From: Methylobacterium sp. Leaf108
GTDB lineage: Bacteria > Pseudomonadota > Alphaproteobacteria > Rhizobiales > Beijerinckiaceae
Direction of reading: 5' to 3'
Assembly (NCBI RefSeq): GCF_001423265.1
Contig: NZ_LMND01000001.1
Location: 508,025-572,024, forward strand
Length of the DNA: 64,000 nt
A model generated the notes under the pieces. It did not search any database. It saw nothing but the letters and a program-made list of their open reading frames with translations, and had not been told where the DNA came from. The position numbers and the translations under genes were made by a program. Shown here piece after piece: positions 25,132 through 34,141 of this stretch; positions within the stretch are counted from its first letter, which is position 1; each line of letters opens with the position of its first letter.

Positions 25132-25160
25132 GGGACCGCAGCCCACACGGCTGCGGTCCC
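25132..25160 (+). terminator. Rho-independent-type terminator after the 60-residue gene
   Basis: A perfect 12-bp stem (GGGACCGCAGCC, 25132-25143, with GGCTGCGGTCCC, 25149-25160) and a 5-base loop, followed by only two T residues. It ends 36 bp before the bioA start. Confidence 0.7.
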
Positions 25161-25196
25161 TTGACGTGCCTGGGGCGGGCGCCCATTCCGGCCGCC

Positions 25197-26465
25197 ATGG
25201 CCCGTCCCTCCACCGCCCTGTGGCGGCCCTACACGCAGATGCAGACCGCGGCGGCGCCGCTCGAGGCGGTGCGCACCCACGGGTCGCGGATCGTTCTCGC
25301 CGATGGGCGCGAACTCGTGGACGGCATCGCCTCGTGGTGGACGGCGGTCCACGGCTACAACCAGCCCCACATCCGCGCCGCCGTGGCCGACCAGCTCGCA
25401 GCCATGCCGCACGTGATGTTCGGCGGGCTCAGCCATGCCCCGGCCGAGCGCTTGGCCGCGCGCCTCGCCGCCCTGCTGCCGGGCGACCTCGACCACGTCT
25501 TCTTCACCGATTCGGGGTCCGTCGCCGTCGAGGTCGCCCTCAAGATGGCCGTCCAGATGTGGACCAACCGCGGGGTGGCCGGGCGGACGCGCTTCCTCGC
25601 CTTCCGGGGCGGCTACCATGGCGACACCATGGGGGCGATGTCGGTGTGCGACCCCGTCGACGGCATGCACCGCGCCTTCGGCGACGCGGTGCCGGCCCAG
25701 GTCTTCTGCGACCTGCCGCGGTCGGAGGCCGAAGTGGAGGCCCTCGACCGGACGCTGGCAGCCAACCGCGAGACCCTGGCCGGGGTGATCGTCGAACCCC
25801 TGGTGCAGGGGGCCGGCGGCATGCGGATGCACGCCCCGGAGGTGCTGGCGACCATCGCCCGCCTCGCCCGGCGCCACGGGCTGCCCCTCATCTGCGACGA
25901 GATCTTCACCGGGTTCGGCCGCACCGGCACCCTGTTCGCCTGCGAGCAGGCGGGCGTGGTGCCCGACATCCTGTGCCTGTCGAAGGCGCTCACCGGGGGC
26001 ACCATGGCGCTGGCCGCCACCGTGGCGCGCACGGAGGTGTTCGAGGCGTTCCTGTCCGACGATCCCGCCCACGCGCTGATGCACGGCCCGACCTTCATGG
26101 CCAACCCGCTGGCATGTGCGGCGGCCAACGCCAGCCTCGACCTGTTCGAGACGCAGCCGCGCCTCGAACAGGCCGGTGCCATCGCCCTGCGCCTCGCCGA
26201 GGGGCTGGCGCCCCTGTCCGGCCTGCCCGGCGTCGTCGACGTGCGCGTGCTGGGCGCCATCGGCGTGGTGCAGTTCGCGACTCCTCCGGATCTGGCCGAC
26301 CTCAAGGCCCGCTTCGTCGCGCAGGGCGTCTGGGTCCGGCCGTTCGGCGACATCGTGTACCTGACCCCCTCGCTCGCCATTCCCATGGCCGACCTCGACC
26401 GTCTCGTGGCGGCGGTGACGCGCGTGGTGCGGGACGTCGTCGGCGAGGGAGGGCTGCAACCCTGA
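25197..26465 (+). CDS. bioA: Adenosylmethionine--8-amino-7-oxononanoate transaminase
   Basis: A 422-residue class III PLP aminotransferase. The ATG at 25197 is chosen since MARPSTALWRPYTQMQTA matches the family start. Landmarks: GIASWWTAVHGYNQPHI, FFTDSGSVAVEVALKMA, GGYHGDTMGAMSV, ICDEIFTGFGRTG and the PLP lysine K263 in CLSKALTGGTM. BioA makes 7,8-diaminopelargonic acid for biotin synthesis using S-adenosylmethionine as amino donor. No other biotin gene is adjacent, so the pathway genes are dispersed or partly absent. Length is normal for the family. Confidence 0.94.
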   Translation: MARPSTALWRPYTQMQTAAAPLEAVRTHGSRIVLADGRELVDGIASWWTAVHGYNQPHIRAAVADQLAAMPHVMFGGLSHAPAERLAARLAALLPGDLDHVFFTDSGSVAVEVALKMAVQMWTNRGVAGRTRFLAFRGGYHGDTMGAMSVCDPVDGMHRAFGDAVPAQVFCDLPRSEAEVEALDRTLAANRETLAGVIVEPLVQGAGGMRMHAPEVLATIARLARRHGLPLICDEIFTGFGRTGTLFACEQAGVVPDILCLSKALTGGTMALAATVARTEVFEAFLSDDPAHALMHGPTFMANPLACAAANASLDLFETQPRLEQAGAIALRLAEGLAPLSGLPGVVDVRVLGAIGVVQFATPPDLADLKARFVAQGVWVRPFGDIVYLTPSLAIPMADLDRLVAAVTRVVRDVVGEGGLQP

Positions 26466-26555
26466 CCGGCCTCGGTCGTTGGGTCACTGACACGCCGCGC
26501 GGTGCGCCCTCGCACGCCGCCGGCGCCGATACCCTTCGCAAAGAGGACGGCTATC

Positions 26556-26945
26556 GTGGTGGAACAGACGACAGGCCCGGCCGGCGACCGCCCGGTGATC
26601 CTCCTGGTGGAGGACGAGGCGCTGACGATCATGGATCTCGCCGACGTCCTGGAGGATGGCGGCTACGACACGGTGCAATGCGCCTCCGCCGAGCGGGCGC
26701 TCGGCATCCTGCAGGCGAGGCCAGACATTCGCGGCCTCGTCACCGACGTCGAATTGTCGGGCAAGGTCAACGGGTTCGATCTCGCCACCGCCGTCTCGGA
26801 GGCGCGGCCGCACCTGCCGATCGTGATCGTCTCGGGGCGGGCCGCACCGGACCCCGAGCGGATGCCGGACGGCGCCCACTTCATTGCCCGTCCGTGCACG
26901 GGCGAGGACATCCTGCACCAGATCAGGCGACTGATGCCGTGCTGA
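26556..26945 (+). CDS. Single-domain response regulator
   Basis: 129 residues from GTG 26556, which has AGAGGA eight bases upstream; an ATG at 26502 would add 18 residues. It is a receiver domain only: LLVEDEALTIMDLADVLEDGGYD, acceptor region GLVTDVELSGKVNGFDLA, IVSGRAAP and a C-terminal helix. The usual KP dipeptide before the last strand is replaced by ARPCTG, so the conserved lysine is missing, which often weakens or alters phosphorylation. Stand-alone receivers of this type act as phosphate sinks or relay partners for HWE kinases. Its 3' end overlaps the convergent HAD gene by 23 bp. Confidence 0.83.
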   Translation: MVEQTTGPAGDRPVILLVEDEALTIMDLADVLEDGGYDTVQCASAERALGILQARPDIRGLVTDVELSGKVNGFDLATAVSEARPHLPIVIVSGRAAPDPERMPDGAHFIARPCTGEDILHQIRRLMPC

Positions 26946-27690
26946 GGGCGCCGGCCCGCGTCACGATCCCGTCCAGGTCGCGGTGGTCGCCGTAGATCGG
27001 GACGGCGCCGGCCGCCGCGAGGTCGGCGCCGGAGCGGTCGTGGCTCCAGTGGCCGCCGCCCGTGAAGCCGGCCACCCGCATACCCGCCGCCCGTGCCGCG
27101 ATCACGCCCGGCACGCTGTCCTCGATCACCAGGCAGGCGGCCGGGGCCACGCCCATGGTCGCGGCGGCGTGCAGGAACAGGTCGGGGGCCGGCTTGCCCC
27201 GCGCCACCATGGTCGAGGAAAAGATCCGTCCCTCGAACAGGGGCAGCAGGCCGGTGAGGCCGAGGGAATGGCGCAGCCGCACCGGATCGCTGCTCGATGC
27301 GACGCAGAACGGCAGGGACAGCGAGGAGACCGCACCCGCGATTCCGGGCATCGGCGTCAGCCGCGCGTCGAACGCCGCCAGGATGTCCGCCTTGAGCCGA
27401 GGGAGGAACCCCTCCGGCGCGGCGATGCCGGTATCCTGGGTGACCGCGGCCATGATCGAGGCCATCGACATGCCGGCGAACCGCGCCCGCACGGTGTCCA
27501 CGTCGATGGCGACACCGATGCGGTTGAGACCGGCCGTGAGGCAGGCGAGACTGATCGGCTCGCTGTCGATGAGCACGCCGTCGCAGTCGAAGACGATCAG
27601 GGCGAGGGGGGCATGACTGTCGGGAGCTTGGCCCTCGAGAGCATGGCGGTCGCCTGTCGTCGGTGTCGCTGGTGGTCCACTGTCCCGCAT
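26923..27690 (-). CDS. HAD-IA family phosphatase (beta-phosphoglucomutase/phosphoglycolate phosphatase-like)
   Basis: About 255 residues from ATG 27690 (an upstream ATG at 27726 is also in frame). Motif I is VFDCDGVLIDSE, a helical C1 cap follows (about 50-120), motif II is VASSSD, motif III lysine is in GKPAPDLFLHAA, and motif IV is VIEDSVPGV. All catalytic residues are present. Substrates of this group are small phosphorylated sugars or glycolate phosphate and cannot be told apart here. The C-terminal codons overlap the response regulator tail to tail. Confidence 0.88.
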   Translation of the reverse strand: MRDSGPPATPTTGDRHALEGQAPDSHAPLALIVFDCDGVLIDSEPISLACLTAGLNRIGVAIDVDTVRARFAGMSMASIMAAVTQDTGIAAPEGFLPRLKADILAAFDARLTPMPGIAGAVSSLSLPFCVASSSDPVRLRHSLGLTGLLPLFEGRIFSSTMVARGKPAPDLFLHAAATMGVAPAACLVIEDSVPGVIAARAAGMRVAGFTGGGHWSHDRSGADLAAAGAVPIYGDHRDLDGIVTRAGALSTASVA

Positions 27691-27788
27691 GCCGCCCCTG
27701 TGGCATGGCTTGCGCGCACCCCGCAACCGCAGCCCGATGCTGCGCTCCTCATCCCGTCACGGCCGAACCGGCAGGGTCTTCAGCCGCC

Positions 27789-28142
27789 ATGCTCCGCTTT
27801 CTCCTCCGCGCCCTCGGCCTCGTCATCCTGGCCGCGGGCTTCGTCTGCCTCGTCTATGACGGCGCCCGTTCGGTGGCCAACAACGGGTTGCGCGTCACGA
27901 CCCTCGGCGAACTGCCTCTGACCACCCTGGCCACGCCGCTGGCCAACCTCAAGACCGCGATCGAGGGCATCGCGCCCTGGCTGTGGCAGGCGATCCTGCT
28001 GCCGCTCGGCGTCGCCCCCGCGGCACTGATCGGGCTGGTGCTGGGCGTGATCCTGCTCTGGATCGGCCAGCCCCTGCGCGAACCCGCCCGCTCCTACGGC
28101 CCCATCCCCGCCGGGCGCCGCGGCGGGCCTGCGGGACCGTAA
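27789..28142 (+). CDS. Two-helix inner-membrane protein
   Basis: 117 residues from ATG 27789. The N-terminal helix (MLRFLLRALGLVILAAGFVCLVYDG) is followed by a short amphipathic region and a second helix (ILLPLGVAPAALIGLVLGVILLWI), then a basic, proline- and glycine-rich cytoplasmic tail. The topology is of a small bitopic or hairpin membrane protein; no function is recognised. The start is placed where the hydrophobic helix begins. Confidence 0.7.
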   Translation: MLRFLLRALGLVILAAGFVCLVYDGARSVANNGLRVTTLGELPLTTLATPLANLKTAIEGIAPWLWQAILLPLGVAPAALIGLVLGVILLWIGQPLREPARSYGPIPAGRRGGPAGP

Positions 28143-28281
28143 CCCGCGGGGCCGTGCCCGCGCGACCGTGCCCGGTTGAGCGCGAGCCGGCTCGCCGTCG
28201 CGCACGACGTAGACGAGAAACGGTTGCGCTCGGGCCTCCGATCGGTTGTCTCTCCGCCGCGAACGAATCACGGGAGGAACC

Positions 28282-28839
28282 ATGTCGGGTCACGGGGCCG
28301 TAGACGGCGCGAACAAGAAGATCGCGTTGCTGATTTCGGTGCTGGCGCTGTTCCTGGCGCTGGCGGAGACGCTGGCCAAGGGCGCGCAGACCGAGGCGCT
28401 CAGCGCCAACGTCGAGGCCGCCAACCAGTGGTCCTTCTTCCAGGCGCGGACCATCCGCGGCACCATCCTGCGCAGCGCCGACGAGACCCTGGTGCTCACC
28501 GCGCCCGGGGGCGCCGAGGCGGAGGCGGTCAAGGCGAAGCGGGCGGAATGGGCCAAGACCCTGGCGCGCTGGGAGTCGGACCCCGCCTCCGGCGACGGCC
28601 GCAAGGAACTGCAGGAGAAGGCACGCGCCTCGGAAGCGCGGCGCGACCTCGCCCTGCACCGCTACCACCAGTACGAGATCGGCTCGGCCGCGTTCCAGAT
28701 CGGGATCGTGCTGGCTTCGGCCCAGGTCATCACCGGCATCGCGGCGCTCGGCTTCCTCGGCGGCGGCCTCGGGGTGATGGGCCTCGCGCTCCTGGGCTTC
28801 GGCCTCTACGCGCCGCACGCCCTGCCGTTCTTCCACTGA
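28282..28839 (+). CDS. DUF4337 domain membrane protein
   Basis: A 185-residue protein with GGGAGGA before the ATG. An N-terminal membrane helix (IALLISVLALFLALAETL) is followed by a soluble helical middle (NVEAANQWSFFQARTIRGT is the family hallmark; then a coiled, Lys/Glu-rich segment to about 130) and two closely spaced C-terminal helices (FQIGIVLASAQVITGIAAL and GVMGLALLGFGLY). DUF4337 proteins are conserved but have no established function. A bidirectional hairpin follows the stop. Confidence 0.85.
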   Translation: MSGHGAVDGANKKIALLISVLALFLALAETLAKGAQTEALSANVEAANQWSFFQARTIRGTILRSADETLVLTAPGGAEAEAVKAKRAEWAKTLARWESDPASGDGRKELQEKARASEARRDLALHRYHQYEIGSAAFQIGIVLASAQVITGIAALGFLGGGLGVMGLALLGFGLYAPHALPFFH

Positions 28840-28846
28840 CCGCGCG

Positions 28847-28871
28847 AGAGGGGACCGCCTCGGCCCCCTCT
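28847..28871. terminator. Bidirectional terminator-like hairpin
   Basis: AGAGGGGACCG pairs with CGGCCCCCTCT (one mismatch, 3-base loop) between two convergent genes, the DUF4337 gene and the acyltransferase fusion. It is followed by TTACCCCCC on the plus strand, so U-tract support is weak. Confidence 0.5.
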
Positions 28872-28880
28872 TACCCCCCC

Positions 28881-31800
28881 TCACGCCGCCGCGGTGGCCT
28901 GGCCCTCGGCGCGCTCGCGGGCGAGCCGGGTGACGGTCACCTGGTCGACCTTGCCGGTGCCGAGCATCGGCACCTTTTCGACGACCACCACCTCGGCGGG
29001 AATCGCGATCTCGGTGGCGCCCTTGCCCTTGGCGAAGGCCTGGTAGTCGGCCCGCGTCGCGCCCCTCGCCTCGGTGAACAGGATCAGCCGCTCGCCCTTG
29101 CGCGCGTCGGGCACCGCGGCCACCGCGCTCGGGGCCTGGGGCCAGAGTTCGGCGGCGAGCAACTCGATGGCGGCGAGCGACACCATCTCGCCGGCGATCT
29201 TGGCGAAGCGCTTGGCCCGGCCCTTGATGGTGACGAAGCCGGCCGCGTCGATGGTGACGATATCGCCGGTGTCGTGCCACCCGTCCGCCGGCGGCTCCAG
29301 CACGCCCGGCTTCTCGGCGCGCAGGTAGCCGAGCATGACGTTGGGGCCGCGCACGAACAGGCGCCCGCCCTCCTCGATTCCCGGCACCGTCTCGAGCCTG
29401 GATTCCATGCCCGGCATGATCCGCCCGACGCTGCCGAACTTGTTGAACATCGGCGTGTTGAGCGCCAGCACCGGGCCGGTCTCGGTGACGCCGTAGCCTT
29501 CGAGGATCCGCAGGCCGAATTTTTCCGCGTAGGTGCGCCGGGTCGATTCCTTCACCGGCTCGGCCCCGGCCAGGATGTAGCGCAGGGAGCGCAGGTCGTA
29601 GGCATGCGCCGCCCGGGCGTAGCCGGTGAGGAAGGTGTCGGTGCCGAACAGGATGGTGCTGTTCGAGCCGTAGATGAGCTCGGGCACGATCCGGTAGTGC
29701 AGCGGCGAGGGGTAGAGGTAGACCGGCACGCCCGAGACCAGGGGCAGCACCAGCCCCACCGTCAGCCCGAAGGCGTGGAAGACGGGGAGCACGTTGAAGA
29801 CCTTGTCGGTGCGGCCGAAATCGATACGCGCGGCGGCCTGGGCGGTGTTGGCGAGCATGTTGCGGTTGGCCAGCACCACGCCCTTGGGCGTGCCCTCCGA
29901 GCCCGAGGTGAACAGGATCGCGGCCGGGTCGTCGCCCTTTCGCGCCACCAGGGGCTTTCGCTTGGCCAGGATCCCATTGGCGAGCAGGCCACGCAGCTTG
30001 TCCGTGGTGGAGATCGTGGCGCGCACGTCCTCGAGGTAGACGAGCTTCACCGCACCCTGGATCGCCTCGACCAGCCCCCCAAGGCGGGCCTTCTCGATGA
30101 AGCCGCGCGAGGTCAGGATGGTGGTGACCTGCGCCGCCTTGCAGGCAGACAGGATGTTGGCGGGCCCGGCCGAGAAGTTGATCATCGCCGGCACCCGGCC
30201 CGCCGAGGCCAGGGCGAAGAAGGTCACCGCCGCGCCGTTGGCGTTGGGCAGCATCAGGCCGATGGGACGGCCCTCCGGCGCCAGCGGCATCAGTTTGCGG
30301 CCCAGCACCGTGGCCCCCATCACGAGGCGGGAGTAGGAGAGCTTGCCGGTGATCGGGTCCTCCACCGCGGTGCGGCCCCAGCCGTAGTCCTCGCCCGCCG
30401 CGATCAGCGCTTCCATCAGGCCGCGGTCGATCGGCGTGGTGTCGAACACGAGGTTCGACATGATGCCGTAGAGGGCGGCCCCCGCCGCCTGCCGGCGGTT
30501 CTTGCCCTTGAGGGCGGGATCGACCTCGAGGCGCACCGGCGGCATCACGGTGACGACGATCTTGGGCCACCAGCGCCCGCGCACCTGGTCCCGCGACAGG
30601 CGGGAGAAGATGGTCTTCTCCGGTCCCTCGATGCGCACCGGCACCACCATGGCGCCGGACTTGTCGGCGATGAGCCCGGCCCCGTCGTAGACCTTCATCA
30701 GGCTCCCCGTCACCGTGAGCCGGCCCTCGGGGAAGATGATCAGCGTCTCGCCGTTCTTGACGGCGTTGATGAGGGTGCGCGTGCCCATGGGCTTGGTCGG
30801 ATCGAGCGGCATCGCCTTGGTGATCCGCAGGAACGGCTTCACCCACCAGCGCTGCGCGATGCCGTGGTCGATGGCGAACACCGGCTCCTGGTCGAGGAGC
30901 GACAGGGCCAGCGGCGCATCGAGGAACGAGACGTGGTTGAGGGCGATGATCGCGTTGGGGCCGGCGGCCTCCACGTTCTCGAGGCCGCGCACCTCGAGGC
31001 GGTAGAAGGCGCGGAACAGGATCGAGAGGAAATCGCGAAACGCGCTGGTGGGCATCACCGTCAGGATCACCGCGCCGGCCACGAGGTTGAGCACGGAGAT
31101 CAGCGCGAACAGGGCGGCCATCGACCAGCCCGCGCCCTGCAGGGCGGCCAGCGCCAGGGTGCCGCCCACCATGAAGGCGGCGGTGAGCACGTTGACGGCG
31201 CCGATGACGCGGGCGCGCTTGTCCTTGTCGGTCCAGGCCTGGACCGCGGCGAAGGAGGGTACGATGTAGAGGCCGCCGGCGATGGCCAGGCCCACGAGGT
31301 CGATGGTGACGCGCAGGCCGGTGCCCGTGGCGAGGAAGGCCTGCGCGCCGACGAGTTCGCCGCCGCCCGGGGGGAGGTGCGACAGCGTCCAGGCGAGGTC
31401 GAGGCCGAACAGGCCCATCAGCACGGCGCCGATCGGGGTCGGCAGCAGCACGATGCGCCCGCTCGCCAGCCAGGAGGCGAGGCCCGAGCCCAGCGCGATG
31501 CCCACCGAGAACATGGCCAGCAGCAGCGTCACCACCGTCTCGGAGCCGTGCAAGCTGTTCTTGACCATGACGGGCAGGAGCGAGAGCACCACCGCGCCCA
31601 CCAGCCAGAACCAGCTCACGATGAGCGAGCCGCGCCACAGCCGGGTGTCCGACCACAGATCGCGCAGGAGGTCGCGGGTCGAGCGGGCGATGTTGGGGTC
31701 GATCACGAGATCGGGCGCGCCTTCGCCGGTGCGCGGGATGCCGCGGGCGCAGAGCCAGCACAGGATCGCGAAGGCCATGATCATCACGCCGAAGGCGGCG

Positions 31801-32318
31801 GGCTCGCCGCCCATGGCGGTGGCCAGCCCGGCGACGATGGTGCCCAGCAAGATCGCGAGGAAGGTCGCGCCCTCGATGAGCGCGTTGCCGGCCGGCAGTT
31901 CGGCCCGCTTCAGGTGATCGGGCAGGATGCCGTACTTGATGGGTCCGAACAGGGCGGCGATGGCGCCGAACAGCCCGAGGGCCACGAACAGGACCGGGAC
32001 CGAATGGAGGTAGAAGCCGAGCACCGCGGCGCCCGCGGCGAAGATCTCGGCGAACTTCAGGCGCTTGGCGACCACCGCCTTGTCGTAGCGGTCGGCGAGC
32101 TGGCCGCCGAGGCCCGACAGGATGAAGAACGGGCCGATGAAGACGGCGCTGGCCAGGGTGACGAGCATGCCGGGGGACGCGCCGTCGCCGCCCTGGCTGA
32201 CCTTGAACAGGATCAGGAACGCCAGGGCGTTCTTGAGGAAGTTGTCGTTGAAGGCGGAGAAGAACTGGCACCAGAACAGCGGCGCGAAACGGCGCGCGGT
32301 CATCAACGAGCGGAACAT
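28881..32318 (-). CDS. MFS transporter–acyltransferase–acyl-ACP synthetase fusion (LplT-Aas-like)
   Basis: 1145 residues from ATG 32318 (GGAGGAGA upstream). Residues about 1-420 form an MFS lysophospholipid-flippase-like domain (FFSAFNDNFLKNALAFL). About 440-640 is a PlsC acyltransferase with NHVSFLDAPL (H-x4-D) and FPEGRLT. About 660-1140 is an AMP-binding ligase with ILFTSGSEGTPKGV, GYGVTETGPV and the WHDTGDIV loop. In E. coli these functions are split between LplT and Aas. Together they would import lysophospholipid and re-acylate it at the inner membrane. It is divergent from a TetR-type gene that probably controls it. Confidence 0.92.
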   Translation of the reverse strand: MFRSLMTARRFAPLFWCQFFSAFNDNFLKNALAFLILFKVSQGGDGASPGMLVTLASAVFIGPFFILSGLGGQLADRYDKAVVAKRLKFAEIFAAGAAVLGFYLHSVPVLFVALGLFGAIAALFGPIKYGILPDHLKRAELPAGNALIEGATFLAILLGTIVAGLATAMGGEPAAFGVMIMAFAILCWLCARGIPRTGEGAPDLVIDPNIARSTRDLLRDLWSDTRLWRGSLIVSWFWLVGAVVLSLLPVMVKNSLHGSETVVTLLLAMFSVGIALGSGLASWLASGRIVLLPTPIGAVLMGLFGLDLAWTLSHLPPGGGELVGAQAFLATGTGLRVTIDLVGLAIAGGLYIVPSFAAVQAWTDKDKRARVIGAVNVLTAAFMVGGTLALAALQGAGWSMAALFALISVLNLVAGAVILTVMPTSAFRDFLSILFRAFYRLEVRGLENVEAAGPNAIIALNHVSFLDAPLALSLLDQEPVFAIDHGIAQRWWVKPFLRITKAMPLDPTKPMGTRTLINAVKNGETLIIFPEGRLTVTGSLMKVYDGAGLIADKSGAMVVPVRIEGPEKTIFSRLSRDQVRGRWWPKIVVTVMPPVRLEVDPALKGKNRRQAAGAALYGIMSNLVFDTTPIDRGLMEALIAAGEDYGWGRTAVEDPITGKLSYSRLVMGATVLGRKLMPLAPEGRPIGLMLPNANGAAVTFFALASAGRVPAMINFSAGPANILSACKAAQVTTILTSRGFIEKARLGGLVEAIQGAVKLVYLEDVRATISTTDKLRGLLANGILAKRKPLVARKGDDPAAILFTSGSEGTPKGVVLANRNMLANTAQAAARIDFGRTDKVFNVLPVFHAFGLTVGLVLPLVSGVPVYLYPSPLHYRIVPELIYGSNSTILFGTDTFLTGYARAAHAYDLRSLRYILAGAEPVKESTRRTYAEKFGLRILEGYGVTETGPVLALNTPMFNKFGSVGRIMPGMESRLETVPGIEEGGRLFVRGPNVMLGYLRAEKPGVLEPPADGWHDTGDIVTIDAAGFVTIKGRAKRFAKIAGEMVSLAAIELLAAELWPQAPSAVAAVPDARKGERLILFTEARGATRADYQAFAKGKGATEIAIPAEVVVVEKVPMLGTGKVDQVTVTRLARERAEGQATAAA

Positions 32319-32539
32319 GGCATTCTCCTCCGGCGGGAGCATGACTGCCCGCCACATAACGAAGCGTCAAATTCGGGCCTGCGCGGCTCATTTCGGGTGA
32401 GCCCGGCCGCCATCGCTTTGAACGACGTGCAAATCATGGCGTTGTTTTATACGCCGTGCAATCTTGATCCGGGGGCGCCGGGCCCCTAAGCCGCCGGCTC
32501 CGTGCGGCGCCGCACGGCCGGGCGGGAGGGACGAGCGCG
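32319..32539. promoter_or_regulatory. Divergent control region between the acyltransferase fusion and its TetR-type neighbour
   Basis: It contains a locally AT-rich stretch with an inverted repeat GGCGT-N8-ACGCC (32438-32442 and 32451-32455) and two direct GTGCAA-type elements (32427 and 32456) 29 bp apart. This is a plausible operator for the TetR protein; the assignment is inferred from position only. Confidence 0.35.
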
Positions 32540-33166
32540 GTGACCGAGCCAACCCGAAGCAGAACGACGGCGCGGCGCGGCACCGGCCCGCGCGGCGAGC
32601 ACAGCCGCGAGGAATTCTCGGCCCTCGTCACCAAGGCAGCAGAGGGGCTGGTACGGACCGAGGGCCTGCGCGGCCTCGGGATGCGGCGGCTGGCCGCCGT
32701 GATCGGCTACGCCCCGAACTCGATCTACAACGCGGTCGGCGACCTCGACACGGTGGTGATGCGGGTGAACGCCCGCACCCTGGCGCGCCTGCACGCGGCC
32801 CTCGTCGCCTCGGTGGACGCCGGAGCGACGCCCCGCGCCAACGCCCTCGCGCTGGCCGACACCTACCTCGCCTTCGTGGCCGCCGACCCGCAGGTATGGA
32901 GCCTCGTGTTCGAGCATACCCTCGCCCCGGATTCGGCGTTCCCGGAGTGGTATGCGGCGGCCCTGGCCCAGGCCACCGACCTCGTCGACCGGGTCCTGGC
33001 CCCGATGATCCCCGATGCGACGGAACGGCGCCAGGCGGTGGCGACCCTGTGGGCGGGGCTGCACGGGCTGGCCTCGCTCTCGACCTCGCGCAAGCTCGCG
33101 GTGCTGACCCCGGAGCCGCCCCGCGACCTGGCACGGCTGCTGGTGGGGCGGTTCCTGGGTCCCTAA
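32540..33166 (+). CDS. TetR/AcrR-family transcriptional regulator
   Basis: 208 residues from GTG 32540. The N-terminal helix-turn-helix (about 25-75) reads LVTKAAEGLVRTEGLRGLGMRRLAAVIGYAPNSIYNAVGDLDTVVM, seen as successive helices. The C-terminal ligand domain matches the group with WSLVFEHTLAP and LWAGLHGLASLSTS. It is divergent from the MFS–acyltransferase–ligase fusion, so it likely senses a fatty acid, acyl-CoA or lysolipid. Its stop overlaps the convergent ABC ATPase gene by 4 bp. Confidence 0.88.
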   Translation: MTEPTRSRTTARRGTGPRGEHSREEFSALVTKAAEGLVRTEGLRGLGMRRLAAVIGYAPNSIYNAVGDLDTVVMRVNARTLARLHAALVASVDAGATPRANALALADTYLAFVAADPQVWSLVFEHTLAPDSAFPEWYAAALAQATDLVDRVLAPMIPDATERRQAVATLWAGLHGLASLSTSRKLAVLTPEPPRDLARLLVGRFLGP

Positions 33167-34110
33167 ACGCCCGGGCCCGGCACCCGCGCCGCGGCCCGGA
33201 TCGCTTCGATGTCGAGCCGGGCCGGCGCGTCCAGACCGGTGACCGCGAGGCGGGATGCGCCGGTGGCGAACAGCAGCGCCAGGGCCTCCTTCAGCGAGGC
33301 CTCCCCCGCGATGGCCGGGGCGCCGGGGGCGTCGCCGGGACTCGCGCAGGCGGCCACCGTGACGAGGGCGAGGCGGCGCAGCACCCGGTCCTCGCCGAGG
33401 AAGGCGGCGACGCCCGCGTCGGCGGGGGCGGCCAGCAGCGTCAGGGGCGCATCGGCCTGGGCGATCCGGCCCTCGCGCATCACCACGACCCGGTCGGCGA
33501 GCCGCATGGCCTCGTCGAGGTCGTGGGTGACCAGGATCACGGTCTTGCGCAAGCGACGCAGGATGGCGCCGATCTCCCCCTGCAGGCGGTCGCGGGCGGC
33601 CGGATCGACCGCACCGAAGGGCTCGTCCATCAGGAGCACCGGCGGGTCGGCGGCCAGCGCCCGCGCCACGCCGACCCGCTGGCGCTGGCCGCCGGAGAGG
33701 GCGTCGGGCCGACGCCGGCGGTACTGCCCGGGATCGAGGCCCACGAGGTCGAGCATGGCGTCGACCCGCGCCTCGACGCGGGCGCGCGGCCAGCCCAGCA
33801 GGACGGGCACGGTGGCGACGTTCTGCGCGACGCTGCGATGGGGAAACAGCCCGACCCCTTGCAGCACGTAGCCGATGGAGCGGCGCAGGACGACCGGATC
33901 GACCTCGGCCACGTCGCGCCCCGCCACCCGGATGCGACCGGCATCGGGTTCGACCAGCCGGTTGACCATGCGCAGGGTGGTCGACTTGCCGCAGCCGGAC
34001 GGGCCGATCAGGGCGCAGGTCGTCCCCTCGGGCACGGTGAGGTCGATGCCGTCCACGGCCGGGCGCTCGGCGCCGGGATAGCGCTTCGAGACGGCCTCCA
34101 GGCGGATCAC
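33163..34110 (-). CDS. ABC transporter ATPase of the osmoprotectant (ProV/OpuCA) type, without permease
   Basis: 315 residues from GTG 34110, placed where the ATPase fold begins (IRLEAVSKRYPG). Walker A is GPSGCGKST, the Q-loop region GYVLQGVGLFPH, the signature [15 protein letters not shown], Walker B VLLMDEPFGAVD and the H-loop LVTHD. LSGGQ and FGAVDP fit glycine betaine/choline importers. The ~70-residue tail may be a degenerate CBS-like regulatory part. No permease or binding protein is near, so it either works with distant subunits or is a remnant. Confidence 0.85.
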   Translation of the reverse strand: MIRLEAVSKRYPGAERPAVDGIDLTVPEGTTCALIGPSGCGKSTTLRMVNRLVEPDAGRIRVAGRDVAEVDPVVLRRSIGYVLQGVGLFPHRSVAQNVATVPVLLGWPRARVEARVDAMLDLVGLDPGQYRRRRPDALSGGQRQRVGVARALAADPPVLLMDEPFGAVDPAARDRLQGEIGAILRRLRKTVILVTHDLDEAMRLADRVVVMREGRIAQADAPLTLLAAPADAGVAAFLGEDRVLRRLALVTVAACASPGDAPGAPAIAGEASLKEALALLFATGASRLAVTGLDAPARLDIEAIRAAARVPGPGV

Positions 34111-34141
34111 GGGGGCGGACCCGACCGGACGGCGGCCCGGG

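Noticed and set aside
32438..32455. Firm TetR operator call at GGCGT-N8-ACGCC
   Set aside because: Only 5-bp arms; kept as a low-confidence part of the control region, not as a defined site.
28176..32489. A 1437-codon plus-strand open frame opposite the acyltransferase fusion
   Set aside because: It is the antisense shadow of a clearly recognised gene; the translation is His/Arg/Gly-rich with no domain or start signal, as is usual in GC-rich DNA.
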